Source: Amycolatopsis sp. 195334CR
GTDB taxonomy: Bacteria > Actinomycetota > Actinomycetes > Mycobacteriales > Pseudonocardiaceae
DNA length: 64,000 nucleotides
Assembly (NCBI RefSeq): GCF_017309385.1
Contig: NZ_JAFJMJ010000004.1
Coordinates: forward strand, 186,001-250,000
Reading direction: 5' to 3'
In this document: positions 15,922 through 27,612 of the stretch, in pieces
Position numbering within the stretch: position 1 is the first letter of the stretch
Layout of the letters: each line of letters begins with the position of its first letter
The notes under the pieces: generated by a model
What the model saw: only the letters and a program-made list of their open reading frames with translations
Databases searched by the model: none
What the model was told of the DNA's origin: nothing
Translations under genes and position numbers: made by a program

Positions 15922-16524
15922 GTGCCGGACGAACCGCCCCTCGCCACGGAGCGGACGTCGGTTCTGCTCGCCGAGTACACCGCGTTGCGCGCCGAGGTCG
16001 CGTCCCGGTCGGCGGCCCAGCACACCCTGATCAACATCGACCTCACCGCCTGCGGGGCGATCGCCGGACTGGCCCTGTCCGGCCGGGTCGCGGTGGCGGT
16101 GCTTCTGCTGATCCCGTTCCTGTCGGGCTGCTGCGCGATGCTGTACTTCGACCACGCCGCCCAGATCGACACCATCGGTTCCTACCTCGACACCGAAGTC
16201 CGCCCCGCGCTGGCGCGGCTGCTCGGTGACGACACGCTGTTGCGCTGGGAAGGTGCGAACAAGGTCGAACGCAGCCAGCGCAGACCGTTGCTCATCCGGT
16301 TCGGCATCCCCCTCCTGCTGCTCTTCGTCCTCGGCCCGGCCGCCCTGTGCGCCGGGCTGGTGGTGACCGCCGACGCGTGGTGGAAATGGGCGGCCCTGGC
16401 GGCGGGCTTCGTGGTGCAGGGAGTGGTCTGCACCATGTGGTTCAGCCTGTTCCGCCGCTGGGCCGCCCCGTCGTCACCGGGAGACGCGTCGTCACCGGGA
16501 GACGCGGTCCAGGGGGAGGCGTAG
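15922..16524 (+). CDS. four-helix membrane protein of unknown function
   Basis: 200 residues, GTG start. A soluble N-terminal helix (EYTALRAEVASRSAAQHTLINI, about 18-39) precedes two membrane helices (about 40-75), then a cytoplasmic stretch (LLGDDTLLRWEGANKVERSQRR) and two more helices (about 125-175). The layout resembles uncharacterised actinobacterial membrane proteins. The C-terminal SSPGDASSPGDA comes from an 18-bp duplication. It overlaps the end of the convergent sialidase gene by 33 nt. Confidence 0.7.
   Translation: MPDEPPLATERTSVLLAEYTALRAEVASRSAAQHTLINIDLTACGAIAGLALSGRVAVAVLLLIPFLSGCCAMLYFDHAAQIDTIGSYLDTEVRPALARLLGDDTLLRWEGANKVERSQRRPLLIRFGIPLLLLFVLGPAALCAGLVVTADAWWKWAALAAGFVVQGVVCTMWFSLFRRWAAPSSPGDASSPGDAVQGEA
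16471..16506. repeat. 18-bp tandem duplication in the overlap of two convergent genes
   Basis: TCGTCACCGGGAGACGCG occurs twice without spacing (16471-16488 and 16489-16506). It encodes SSPGDA twice in the membrane protein, and its second copy covers the final codons of the sialidase on the other strand. Confidence 0.9.
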
Positions 16525-18327
16525 CACCTGCCCCTCCGCCACCGCGGCGTTTCGCGTCCGGATGGCCTCCAGTTCGGCGTCGCTCAACGAGCGCCGGTAG
16601 AAGCGGATTTCGTCGAGCGCGCCTTGCCAGCGTTGCGTGTTGTCCAGCCGCTGCCCGACGATGAACTGCCACGACACGGTCTGGCTGATCGTGCCCGCCG
16701 AGGCCGGGCCTGCCGCGGCTTCGGCGCCATCGATGCTCAGCGACAGGCGATCCCCGGTGCGCCGCAGGGCCACGTGGTGCCACTGCTGGTCGTCGTAGGC
16801 GCCAAAAGTGGTGATCGACTTGGACCCGGCCGGGGTGGTCATCGTGGCGATCAGCCTGCCCAGCCGCGGTTCGGCGCGCAGCCACAGCTGCGGCGCGGTC
16901 CCACCCATGCCACCCAGCCAGGTCAGCACCTGATCGGCCTTGCTCCCGCCGTAGCGGAACCAGCCGGTCCAGGTGAAGTCACCCGCACCCGGCGACTGCG
17001 CCGGGTGGTACGGCACGCGGAGATAACCGCCCAGCTCCAGCGCCCGCCCGTACGGGCCGTCCACGGTGGACGAGGAGCCCACCACCGTGGCGTCCGAGTG
17101 CTGCCGGGAAAGGTCCGGTGTGGACGGTCCGGCCGGGTTCTTCCAGCCCAGTACCTCCTCGCCGAACCGCGCGAACCGGATCTCGTCGCGGGCGTCCACC
17201 GGGCCGCCCTCGTACATCAGCCCGATCTCCACCGACGGCGACCGCGGATCGCTGATCTGCACCAGATCCGAGTACCCGGACCAATCCGAGGTGACCCGCG
17301 TGCCCTGCTCGACCGTCTCCCAGCTCCGCCCACCGTCATACGACGAACGGATCATCATCCACCGCCGCCGGTCGGTGTCCGAGGGCGACGAGAACAGCAG
17401 CCGCTCGGGCTTGCCCGGCCGCTGCAACCGCAGCACCGAACCCTGCACGATCGGCGTCACCAGATCCGGAATCGTGGCGAACGGCGTGCTGAACGACTCG
17501 CCACCATCCCGGCTGATCGCGTACGAACGGTTGCCGACGTCCGTGCCGCCCTGGTCGCGCCCGGCCGCGTACACCGACCCGTCGGCCAACTCGGCGACGC
17601 TGATCTCCTGCGGTTTCTGCGTGTACGTGCCCGGTACCGAATGCGGGTAGTCGGTCTGCGCGCCGATCCGCCAGCTGTCACCGTGGTCGTCGCTGTAGAT
17701 CAGCGCGGCGTGGTTCTCCACCGACTGCGTACCGCGGGCGGTTTCCGCGTTGATCCCGAACACCAGCCGCCCGGCGTGCGGGCCCTTCTCCAGCTGGATC
17801 CCGTGCACCGGCCCGGAGGCGTACCACGCCGTCCACTCCGGACGCTTGACCTGGGCACCGATGTCACGCGGCACCGACCACGTCTTGCCGTCGTCGTCGC
17901 TGTGCTGCTGGTGCGGGAACCGCGGGCACGGGATCGCGCAGCCCTTGTCGTCCTCGCGTCCCGCGTTGTACGTGCTGATCAGCACGATCCGCCCGGTCAC
18001 CGCGTCCACGATCGGCACCGGGTTGCCGTGGGTGTCCCCGTCCCCGGAGTTCACCACCTGCAACGGCGACCACGTGCGCCCGCCGTCCTCCGACCGCTTG
18101 AGCACCAGGTCGATGTCCCCGGTGTCCCCGCAGTTGTCCACCCGGCCCTCGGCGAACGCGAGCAGTGTGCCGCGCGCGGTCTTCACGATCGCCGGGATCC
18201 GGTAGCAGGCATAACCCGGATCGGCCGAAGCCTCGAACAACACCTGCTCGTCGATCGCGGGCGCCGCCGCGGCCGGTACCGCGAATCCCGCCAGCAGCAG
18301 GAAAACCAGGAGCAGCGCTCGTTTCAC
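16492..18327 (-). CDS. secreted exo-alpha-sialidase (GH33) with C-terminal laminin-G-like domain
   Basis: 611 residues. A signal peptide (1-22) leads to a GH33 six-bladed propeller (about 28-400) with YRIPAIV (42-48) carrying the first triad Arg, and Asp boxes such as SEDGGRTW (79-86), SDDDGKTW, SDDHGDSW and SYDGGRSW. From about 430 a concanavalin/laminin-G-like domain (TWTGWFRYGG, QWHHVALRRTGDRLSLSIDG) probably binds glycans. It hydrolyses terminal sialic acids outside the cell. It is the last gene of a seven-gene operon and overlaps the GH42 gene by 4 nt, which links it to uptake and aldolase genes upstream. Confidence 0.9.
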   Translation of the reverse strand: MKRALLLVFLLLAGFAVPAAAAPAIDEQVLFEASADPGYACYRIPAIVKTARGTLLAFAEGRVDNCGDTGDIDLVLKRSEDGGRTWSPLQVVNSGDGDTHGNPVPIVDAVTGRIVLISTYNAGREDDKGCAIPCPRFPHQQHSDDDGKTWSVPRDIGAQVKRPEWTAWYASGPVHGIQLEKGPHAGRLVFGINAETARGTQSVENHAALIYSDDHGDSWRIGAQTDYPHSVPGTYTQKPQEISVAELADGSVYAAGRDQGGTDVGNRSYAISRDGGESFSTPFATIPDLVTPIVQGSVLRLQRPGKPERLLFSSPSDTDRRRWMMIRSSYDGGRSWETVEQGTRVTSDWSGYSDLVQISDPRSPSVEIGLMYEGGPVDARDEIRFARFGEEVLGWKNPAGPSTPDLSRQHSDATVVGSSSTVDGPYGRALELGGYLRVPYHPAQSPGAGDFTWTGWFRYGGSKADQVLTWLGGMGGTAPQLWLRAEPRLGRLIATMTTPAGSKSITTFGAYDDQQWHHVALRRTGDRLSLSIDGAEAAAGPASAGTISQTVSWQFIVGQRLDNTQRWQGALDEIRFYRRSLSDAELEAIRTRNAAVAEGQVLRLPLDRVSR

Positions 18328-20324
18328 GACGTCCTCCGAAGCACGGCGACACCACGCGAGCCGAGCACGACCTCGTCCAGCGCGACTTCCGGATCGGTGA
18401 GCAGATCGGCCGAAGCCGACGGCATCGGCACGGTGACCTCTTCGGTGGTGTGGTTGAGCAGGATCAGGTACTCGCGCTCCGCCCCGCGCCGGACCACCGC
18501 CTGCACGCCCTCTGGCAGACCGGTCACCACCGGCGCCGCCGAAGCCGCCGCCGAGATGCGGTCGAACAACGCGCGCATCGCGCCGGGCTCGGGCCGGGTA
18601 GCCAGGTACCAGGCGACCCCCTCGCCGAACTCGTGCCGGGTCACCGCCGGGCGCCCGGCCAGGTCACCACCGGCGAAGGAAGCCACCACCTCGGCGCCTT
18701 CGAGCTCGACCCACTCCGACCACACCGTCGCGCCGGACTCGGTGCCGTCGGTGAACCGGACCGTGGTCGTGCCGCCGTCGGGCAGCGGCCAGAACTCGTC
18801 CACCCGCAGCCCGAGGATGTCCCGCAGCGGCACCGGATACCCGCCGAGGTACGCGCGGTCGCAGGCGTCCACGATGCCGGAGAAGAACGACACCACCAGG
18901 TGCCCGCCGCGCTCGACGTACCGGCGCAGGTTCGCCGCCACCGCCTCGTCCATCAGGTACAGGTTCGGCACCACGACCAGCTTGTACCCCGACAGGTCGT
19001 CGGCGGGGTGCCGCACGTCGCAGGTGATCCCGGCGTCGAACAGCGGCGCGTAGTGCACCAGGTGCGTTTCGAGCTGGTCCAGGTCACCGGAGGGGTGCGA
19101 GTCCAGTTCCAGGCCCCACCAGCTCTCCCAGTCGTGCAGGATCGCCACGTCCGCGTCGATCGTGGTGCCCGCCAGTTCGGAGACCGTGGCCAGCTCCTGG
19201 CCGAGCGCGCTCACCTCGCGCCAGGTCCGGGTTTCCCGGCCGCCGTGCGGCACCATCGCCGAGTGGAACTTCTCCGCCCCACCGCTGGTCTGCCGCCACT
19301 GGAAGAACAGGATCGCATCGGCACCACCGGCGACGGCCTGCCAGCTGCCCAGCCGCATCGCGCCGGGGGCCTTGGGGCTGTTGCGGTTGCGCCAGTTCAC
19401 CGCGCTGGGCGCCTGCTCCAGCAGCATCCACGGCTTGCCGTCCTTGAGCGAGCGCACCAGGTCGTAGGCGAACGCGGCCTCCACGTGCGAGCGCGGGTCG
19501 TACGGATCGGGGTAGGAGTCGAGGCTGACCACGTCCTCGTGCGGGACCCAGCGGTGCCAGTCCAGCGACTTCTGCACCCGGCCGACGAAGTTCGTGGTGA
19601 TCGGCACCTGCGGGGTGAGCCGCCGCAGCACCTTCTGCTCGGCCAGGTAACAGCCGAGCGAGGCGTCGGAGGAGAACCGGTGGAAGTCCAGCTGCTGCGC
19701 CGGGTTCGGGAAGGTCGGCGCCACCCTCGGCGGGAACACCTCGGCCCAGTCGTCGTACTGCTGCGACCAGAACGTGGTGCTCCACGCCTGGTTCAGCGCG
19801 GCGATGTCGCCGTAGCGATCGGCCAGCCACCGCCGGAAGTCCGCCGCCGAGTTGTCGCAGTAGCAGGCGCGGATGTGGCAACCGTACTCGTTGCCGATGT
19901 GCCACATGGACAACGCGGGGTGCTCGCCGTAGCGCCGGGCGACCTGCTCGGCCAGCCGCGCGGCGTAGCGGCGGAAGACCTCGCTGGACGGGCAGAACTG
20001 CTGGCGCGCCCCGGCCGAGAGCCGGGTGCCGTCGGCCCGCACCGGCAGCACCTCCGGGTGCAGGTGGGTCAGCCACGGCGGGGGAGAGGCGGTCATCGTG
20101 GCCAGGCAGACCTCGACGCCGGCGTCACCGAGCTTGTCCATCACCGTGTCGAACCAGCCGAAGTCGTACTCGCCCGGCCGCGGTTCGACCCCGGCCCAGG
20201 AGAAGATGCCCGCGGTCACCATGGTCACCCCGGACTCGGCCATCAGTTTGATGTCCTCGTCCCACACCTCGGCGGACCAGTGCTCCGGGTTGTAGTCGGC
20301 CCCGTAGTGGATCTTCCCGAACAT
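18324..20324 (-). CDS. GH42 beta-galactosidase
   Basis: 666 residues, complete GH42 architecture. The TIM barrel carries the acid/base Glu146 in WHIGNEYG and the nucleophile Glu303 in LLEQAPSAVNW. The trimerisation domain (about 390-590, GGHLVVSFFSGIVD) and a C-terminal beta domain follow. No signal peptide, so it acts in the cytoplasm on imported beta-galactosides. Cys residues at ACYCDN may form the zinc cluster seen in some GH42 enzymes. Start and stop overlaps (TGATG with the aldolase, ATGA with the sialidase) show operon coupling. Likely job: removing galactose exposed after desialylation. Confidence 0.92.
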   Translation of the reverse strand: MFGKIHYGADYNPEHWSAEVWDEDIKLMAESGVTMVTAGIFSWAGVEPRPGEYDFGWFDTVMDKLGDAGVEVCLATMTASPPPWLTHLHPEVLPVRADGTRLSAGARQQFCPSSEVFRRYAARLAEQVARRYGEHPALSMWHIGNEYGCHIRACYCDNSAADFRRWLADRYGDIAALNQAWSTTFWSQQYDDWAEVFPPRVAPTFPNPAQQLDFHRFSSDASLGCYLAEQKVLRRLTPQVPITTNFVGRVQKSLDWHRWVPHEDVVSLDSYPDPYDPRSHVEAAFAYDLVRSLKDGKPWMLLEQAPSAVNWRNRNSPKAPGAMRLGSWQAVAGGADAILFFQWRQTSGGAEKFHSAMVPHGGRETRTWREVSALGQELATVSELAGTTIDADVAILHDWESWWGLELDSHPSGDLDQLETHLVHYAPLFDAGITCDVRHPADDLSGYKLVVVPNLYLMDEAVAANLRRYVERGGHLVVSFFSGIVDACDRAYLGGYPVPLRDILGLRVDEFWPLPDGGTTTVRFTDGTESGATVWSEWVELEGAEVVASFAGGDLAGRPAVTRHEFGEGVAWYLATRPEPGAMRALFDRISAAASAAPVVTGLPEGVQAVVRRGAEREYLILLNHTTEEVTVPMPSASADLLTDPEVALDEVVLGSRGVAVLRRTS

Positions 20325-21253
20325 CAGACCAGCCCCGTCTCGGCGAGCTTCTCCTTGATCCGCAGCAGTTCCTCCGCGTTCAGCGGGAGCTGCGGCGGGG
20401 CCATCACGGCGTTGTCGATGAACCCGCGCAGCTTCATCGCCGCCTTGAACGCGCCCAGCGCCGCCGAACCGCGGCCCATCCGGTCGACCGGCGCGACATC
20501 GGTGATGGTGAACAGGTTCAGCAGGCGCTCCTGCACCTTCTTCGCCGCGTCCAGCTCACCGGCGAGCACGTGCCGGTGGATGGCCACGTACCCGTCCGGG
20601 TCGACGTTGGCCAGCCCGGGCACCACCCCGTTCGCGCCCAGCGCCAGCGCGGTGTCCACCATCAGCTCGGAGCCGGTGAACACGGCGAACGAGTCCAGCC
20701 CGCGTTCGGCCTTGCGCAGCAACACGAACCGGAACCCGGCCTCGTCCCCGCTGGAGTCCTTCAGCCCGGCGATCACGCCGTCGGCGGCCAGGCGCAGCAC
20801 CATCTCGCGGTCGAGCCGGTTGTGCACGGCCATCGGGATGTCGTAGGCGAAGATCGGCAGCCCGGTGCGCTCGGCGAGCAGCCGGAAGTGCCGGTCGATC
20901 TCGGCGACGTGCGTGCGGGTGTAGTACGGCGCGGTGACCACGATCGCGTCCGCACCGGCCTTCTCCGCGTCGCGGACGTGCTCGGCCACGCGCAGGGTGG
21001 TCATGTCGATGCACCCGGCCAGCACCGGCACGCGCCCGGCGGCCTGGTCGACCGCCGTTTCGAGGACCACGCGCCGCTGCGCGTCGGGCAGGAACGGCAC
21101 CTCACCGGACGAGCCGAGCACGAAGATCCCGTGCACACCGGCGGTGATCTGGGCTTCGATGTGCCGCCGGAACGAGGCGGTGTCGACGGTCCAGTCGTCG
21201 TGCAGCGGGGTGCACAGCGGCGGGATGACGCCGGCGAACTGCGGGGTGGTCAT
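20324..21253 (-). CDS. DapA/NanA-superfamily aldolase, candidate N-acetylneuraminate lyase
   Basis: 309 residues, a full class I Schiff-base TIM barrel. GSSGE (47-51) binds the alpha-keto acid carboxylate, Tyr137 sits in FAYDIP and the Schiff-base Lys165 in GLKDSSGD. Tyr137 and Lys165 fall at the same numbers as in E. coli NanA. The operon (sialidase, beta-galactosidase, Opp-type importer) favours sialic acid cleavage to ManNAc and pyruvate. DapA-like aldolases for other 2-keto-3-deoxy sugars look very similar, and no nanE, nanK or nagB lies nearby. It overlaps the ATPase gene by 4 nt. Confidence 0.8.
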   Translation of the reverse strand: MTTPQFAGVIPPLCTPLHDDWTVDTASFRRHIEAQITAGVHGIFVLGSSGEVPFLPDAQRRVVLETAVDQAAGRVPVLAGCIDMTTLRVAEHVRDAEKAGADAIVVTAPYYTRTHVAEIDRHFRLLAERTGLPIFAYDIPMAVHNRLDREMVLRLAADGVIAGLKDSSGDEAGFRFVLLRKAERGLDSFAVFTGSELMVDTALALGANGVVPGLANVDPDGYVAIHRHVLAGELDAAKKVQERLLNLFTITDVAPVDRMGRGSAALGAFKAAMKLRGFIDNAVMAPPQLPLNAEELLRIKEKLAETGLV

Positions 21254-22235
21254 GATGGGCTCACTCCGATGGTTTCGGCGGGTGTTTCCGGGTGGATGCA
21301 GCGGTAGGTGTGGCCGGGCGAACCGGTGGACAACGGGGGCAGGCCGACGGCGCAGGCGTCGGTGGCCTTCGGGCACCGCGTGCGGAAACCGCAGCCGCTG
21401 GGCGGCGCGGTCGCCGAGGGCACCGGCCCGCTGAGCACGATCGGCTCGACCGGGTTCAGCAGGCTCGGCGTGGCGGAGAACAACGCCCGCGTGTACGGGT
21501 GGCGGGCGCCTTCGGGGAGTTCGGCGGCCGGCGCCTGCTCCACCACCCGCCCCAGGTACATGGTGACGATGCGGTCGCTCATCTTCCGCACGGTCTGGAT
21601 GTCGTGCGAGACGAAGACCATCGCCAGGCCGAGCTGTTCGCGCAGGTCGATGAGCAGGTTCAGGATCTGCGCGCGGACCGAGACGTCCAGCGCCGAGGTC
21701 GGCTCGTCGGCCACCAGCAACGCCGGTTCCAGCGCCAGCGCCCTGGCGATGGCAACGCGCTGCCGCTGGCCGCCGGAGAGCTGGCCGGGTACCGCGTCCG
21801 CGACGCTGTCCGGCAGGCCGACCAGCGACATCAGCTCGCGCACCCGGGCGTCCCGCGTGGTGTTCGTGCCGACGCGGTGCACGTCGAGCGGGTCGCGGAT
21901 GATCCGGGACACGGCCAGCCGCCGGTTCAGCGCGGTGGCCGGGTCCTGGAAGATCATGCCGACGTCGCGGCCGAACTTCCCGGCCCGGTCCGCCCCGCGC
22001 ATCTCCCACAGCGAGTCGCCTCGGTAGCGCACGGTGCCGCTGGTCGGCCGTTGCAGCCCGACCATCACCTTGGCCAAAGTGGACTTCCCGCAGCCGGATT
22101 CGCCCACCACGCCCACGGTTTCCCCGGGGTCGATGGCCAGGTTGGCGTCGGTCAGCGCGTACACCGAGGCGTGGCCGAACAGCCGGTCACCGGCGATCCG
22201 GTGCACCACGTGCACCCCGTCGAGTTCGAGCAGGC

Positions 22236-22239
<4 letters not shown>
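21250..22239 (-). CDS. oligopeptide-type ABC transporter ATPase (DppF/OppF-like)
   Basis: 329 residues. Walker A GESGCGKS (46-53), signature LSGGQRQR, Walker B LLVADEPTSALD and switch His in VFVSHD are all intact. The C-terminal Cys-rich oligopeptide-transporter extension CGFRTRCPKATDAC ends the protein. It energises the importer with the fused permease-ATPase encoded upstream, and overlaps its neighbours by 4 nt on both sides. In a sialidase operon the substrate is more likely a sugar acid or oligosaccharide, as in the Opp-family SatABCD sialate importer. Confidence 0.9.
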
Positions 22240-24160
<1,921 letters not shown>

Positions 24161-24164
<4 letters not shown>

Positions 24165-25120
24165 GCGTGGCTCCGCAGCCGCGGGTTCGCCAGCAGGTAC
24201 AGCAGGTCGACGATCAGGTTCACCAGCACGAAGCCGATCGCGATGGTGATCACGAAGCCCTGCACCTTGGCGGTGTCGCCGTCCTTGACCGCCTGGATCA
24301 TGTTCTGCCCCATTCCCGGCAGCGCGAACATCGTCTCGATCACCACGGCGCCGCCGAGCAGGTAACCGACCCTCAGGCCGAGCACGGTGAGCGGGTTGAC
24401 CAGCGCGTTGCGCAGCACGTTGCGCCCGATCACCACCACCGGCGGCAGCCCGCCGCCGCGCGCGGTCCGGACGTAGTCGCGGTCCAGTTCCTCCACCATC
24501 GAGGTGCGGATGATCCGGGTCAGCTGCGCCGCCACCGGCATGGCCAGCGCGATCGCGGGCAGCGCCATCGAGTTCAGCCAGCCGCCGAACGAGTCGTTCA
24601 TGCTGACGTAGCCGCTGGTCGGGAACAGGCCCTCGCCCACGGCCAGCCACTGCACCAGCAGCAGCGCGATCCAGAACGCCGGCGCGGCCACCCCGGCCAG
24701 GCTGACCAGCCGGATCAGCTGGTCGGGCCAGCGGTCGCGGAACAGCGCCGAGGTGATGCCCAGCGCCAGCGCCACCACGATGGCGATGACCAGGCCCATC
24801 AGGGTCAGCTGCACGGTCAGCGGCAGCGCGGTGGTGATGGTCTCGCCGACCGGCTGCTTGGTGATCACGCTGGTGCCGAAGTCACCCTGGACCAGCTGCC
24901 AGACGAAGTGCACGTACTGCAGCGGCAGCGGGTCGTTGAGCCCGTTGGCCTCCCGGAACGCTTCGAGCTGCTCCTGGCTGACGTTGGCGCCCTCGAACGC
25001 GGCCAGCGCCGGATCGGTGGGGGAGAAGCGCATCACGATGAACACGAAGAGGATGACGCCGAGCAGCAGTGGCACCAGGGCCAGCACCCGCCCGGCGAGC
25101 ATCCGCACGATGACGACCAC
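24161..25120 (-). CDS. ABC transporter permease (DppB/OppB-like)
   Basis: 319 residues, GTG start with GGGAGA upstream. Six membrane helices. The N-terminal motif LVPLLLGVILFVFIVMRFSP, the EAA loop ARGGGLPPVVVIGRNVLRNAL and GGAVVIETMFALPGMG are diagnostic of DppB permeases. It lies 16 nt after the binding-protein gene and overlaps the fused permease-ATPase by 4 nt. Confidence 0.9.
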
Positions 25121-25136
25121 GAACCTGTCTCCCGGC

Positions 25137-26753
25137 TCAGACCGGCTTGGCCTGGTTGAGGTAGATGCCCGGATACCCCTGCGCGCGCACGCCGCTGAGC
25201 GCCTTGCCGTCCCAGGCGGTGCCGAGCTGGGTGAACACCACCGGGTAGATGACCGCGTGCTCGGAGATCAGGTCGAGCAGCTGCTTGGTCAGCGCGGCGC
25301 GCTTGCCCGCGTCGACCTCGGCGGCGGCCTGGTTCTGCAGGGCCAGCAACGCCTGGGCGTCCGCGCCGGTCCACTTCGCGTAGGTCTTCATCAGCAGCGA
25401 CTTCTCGTCGTAGTAGTAGCGGATGAGCAGATCGGGGTCGTTGCCGAACTGCTGCGGGTTGTTCGTGGTCGCGACCACCTGGAAGTCGGTGCCCGCGTCG
25501 AGCTTGCTGAACAGCGCCTTGGTGTCCTGGGAGTCCAAAGTGGTCTGCACGCCGATGGCGTCCCAGCCCTCCTTGATCACCTTCACGCAGTCGGCCACCA
25601 GCGAGGTGTTCGAAGTGGACAGTGAGATGGCGAGGTTGCCGACCCCGGCCTGGGCCAGCAGATCCCTGGCCTTCTGCGGGTTGTAGCCGAAGTCGTGCAC
25701 GGCGGGCTGCGACGACGGCAGCGCCGGGTTGATGAACGAGGTGGCCGGGGTGCCCGCGCCCTTGAGGCCGATCTCCACCATCTTCTTGTTGTCGATGGCG
25801 TAGTGCAGCGCTTGGCGCACCAGCTTGTTGTCGAACGGCGGGTGCGCGGTGTTGAACAGCAGGAACAGGTTGTTGCCGCCGTCGGCGAACTCGACCGTCC
25901 GCCCGGCGGCCCGCAGCTGCTCGGTGTTGGCGGCGGGGATGTTCTCCACGATCTGCGCGTCCGGCGTGGCGCCGGAGATGGCGGCCACGCGGGGCGCGGC
26001 GTCCACGATCGACTTCCAGAGCATCTTCTGGTACGCGGCCGGGCGCGGGCCGTTGTACTCGGCGAACTTCTCGAACGAGGTGTGGCTCAGCGGGGCCTGC
26101 TCGGTGACCTTGTACGGGCCGGAGCCGACCACCTTGCCGCTGGCCGCGTCGGCCCACTTCCCCTCGAACACGTGCTTCGGCACGATCTTGCAGGTCTGGA
26201 TGCGGTCGAGCGCGTAGGGGAAGGGGAACTTCAGCACGAACTCGACCGCGCGCTCACCGGACTTGCGGACCTCGGCCAGCCAGTGCGCGAAGAAGGCGTG
26301 GACCAGCACGTTCTCCTTCGGGTCGAGCGCGCGGGCGTAGGTGAACACCACGTCGTCGGCGGTCACCGGCTGCCCGTCGTGCCACTTCGCGCCGTCGCGG
26401 AGCTCGAACTTCAGCGTGGTGGCGTTGAGGTCGGCCGGCAGGGCCTTGGCCAGCGCGGGGAAGGACTCGCGGGTGATCGGGTCGCCCTCGACCAGCGATT
26501 CGTAGCAGTGCAGGTTGGCCGCCATCGCGAAGGCGGAGGCGGTCTGCAGCGGATCCCACGACTGGTTGTTGCCGTAGCCGAGCACCGCGGTGATGGAGCC
26601 GGTCGAGTTGCCGGTCTTGTTCGTCGAGGCCGGGCCGCCGCCGCAGGCGGCCAGCGTGGAGGAGAACGCCACGGCGCCGCCCGCGAGTGCGGAGTAGCGA
26701 AGCAGGTCGCGCCGGCTGAACCGGCGAACGGATCCGATCGGGCTGTGGGGCAT
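25137..26753 (-). CDS. substrate-binding lipoprotein of the Opp-type ABC transporter
   Basis: 538 residues, SBP family 5. The N-terminus RRFSRRDLLRYSALAGG has a twin-arginine pattern followed by a lipobox ending at Cys37 (TLAAC), so it is probably a lipoprotein exported by Tat or Sec. The family features YESLVEGD, LKFELRDGAKWHDGQPVTADDVVFTY and ALHYAIDNKKM are clear. Ligand inferred from the operon to be sialic acid or a desialylated glycan. First gene of the operon: ATG at 26753 with AGGAG upstream, behind a promoter and operator at 26791-26849. Confidence 0.9.
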   Translation of the reverse strand: MPHSPIGSVRRFSRRDLLRYSALAGGAVAFSSTLAACGGGPASTNKTGNSTGSITAVLGYGNNQSWDPLQTASAFAMAANLHCYESLVEGDPITRESFPALAKALPADLNATTLKFELRDGAKWHDGQPVTADDVVFTYARALDPKENVLVHAFFAHWLAEVRKSGERAVEFVLKFPFPYALDRIQTCKIVPKHVFEGKWADAASGKVVGSGPYKVTEQAPLSHTSFEKFAEYNGPRPAAYQKMLWKSIVDAAPRVAAISGATPDAQIVENIPAANTEQLRAAGRTVEFADGGNNLFLLFNTAHPPFDNKLVRQALHYAIDNKKMVEIGLKGAGTPATSFINPALPSSQPAVHDFGYNPQKARDLLAQAGVGNLAISLSTSNTSLVADCVKVIKEGWDAIGVQTTLDSQDTKALFSKLDAGTDFQVVATTNNPQQFGNDPDLLIRYYYDEKSLLMKTYAKWTGADAQALLALQNQAAAEVDAGKRAALTKQLLDLISEHAVIYPVVFTQLGTAWDGKALSGVRAQGYPGIYLNQAKPV

Positions 26754-26790
26754 GAGGACTCCTGTGTGGCACCAACGGCGATGGTGGTCA

Positions 26791-26849
26791 TCGGACGTGG
26801 GATGTCCGACGTGGGCCGAACTGTAGGAGGCGGCGCTCTTCCCGGTCAA
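26791..26849 (-). promoter_or_regulatory. promoter and FadR-type operator of the sialidase/ABC operon
   Basis: On the minus strand TTGACC (26849-26844) and TACAGT (26825-26820) are separated by 18 nt, a good vegetative promoter. Just downstream of the expected start point lies an inverted repeat TCGGAC/GTCCGA (26791-26809). GATGTCCGACG is repeated at 26801-26811 and 26868-26878, the second nearer the divergent regulator gene. A repressor binding here would block the operon, and the product of the divergent GntR gene is the obvious candidate. Confidence 0.55.
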
Positions 26850-26916
26850 GGGGTCTTATGACGTACGATGTCCGACGCAACCGGCCGGTGACCGAACGTA
26901 TCCGAGGAGAACTGTC

Positions 26917-27612
26917 GTGGCGCGTCCCCAACGCGGTGCCGAGATCACCCGGCAGATCATCGATCTGATCGTCGAGCGCGAGCTGCCGCCCGGCGCGCCG
27001 ATGCCCACCGAGCTGAGCCTGATGGACGACCTCGGGGTCAGCCGCACCTCGATCCGCGAGGCGATCAAGGCGCTGCAGGCGCTGGGCATCGTCGAGGTGC
27101 GGCACGGCCACGGCACCTTCGTCGGCTCCGGCGGGCCGGAGGCGCTGCAGACGTGGCTGATGTTCCGTACCCGCACCCGCGGTGACGTCGGACGGCTCCG
27201 TGACCTCCTGGAACTGCGGGAGATGATCGAGACCGAGCTGACCCGGCGCGTGGCCTCGCGGCACCGGCCCGAGCTGATCGGCGAACTGGAGGCGTGCGTC
27301 GCGCGGATGCGCCGCAAGGGCCCGGACGCCGCGGTGGCCGACCGGGAGTTCCACGACCTGCTCGGCGCCGAGGCCGGGTTCGCGCTCGCGCGCGAGCTGA
27401 CCGCCCTGTTCTGGGACGTCTACCGCGCCACGGAACCCGAAGTCGGCGGCCCGGTCTCGTCCCCGGCTTCGACCGCGAAACGGCACCAGCGGATCGTCGA
27501 CGCACTGGCCGCCGGCGATCCGGACGCCGCGGTCGAAGCCATGCACCGCCACTTCGACGAGGTGCGCAAGCGGGCCAAGGCCGCGCCCTACGGCGCCCCG
27601 GTCACCGCCTGA
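26917..27612 (+). CDS. GntR/FadR-family regulator, likely repressor of the sialidase operon
   Basis: 231 residues, GTG start with GAGGAG upstream. The winged HTH (about 8-75) includes PTELSLMDDLGVSRTSIREA and GHGTFVG. The C-terminal FCD ligand-binding domain (about 88-215) has the metal-site pattern LRDLLELREMIETEL, REFHDLL and the late His residues HQRIVDALAAGD and MHRHFDE. It is divergent from the operon with 163 nt between, so local regulation is expected. The ligand may be sialic acid or a metabolite. Confidence 0.88.
   Translation: MARPQRGAEITRQIIDLIVERELPPGAPMPTELSLMDDLGVSRTSIREAIKALQALGIVEVRHGHGTFVGSGGPEALQTWLMFRTRTRGDVGRLRDLLELREMIETELTRRVASRHRPELIGELEACVARMRRKGPDAAVADREFHDLLGAEAGFALARELTALFWDVYRATEPEVGGPVSSPASTAKRHQRIVDALAAGDPDAAVEAMHRHFDEVRKRAKAAPYGAPVTA

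Noticed and set aside
18165..20846. Long plus-strand frame (893 codons) opposite GH42 and its neighbours
   Set aside because: Antisense shadow of well-supported GH42, sialidase and aldolase genes; Arg/Pro/His-rich with no recognisable motif.
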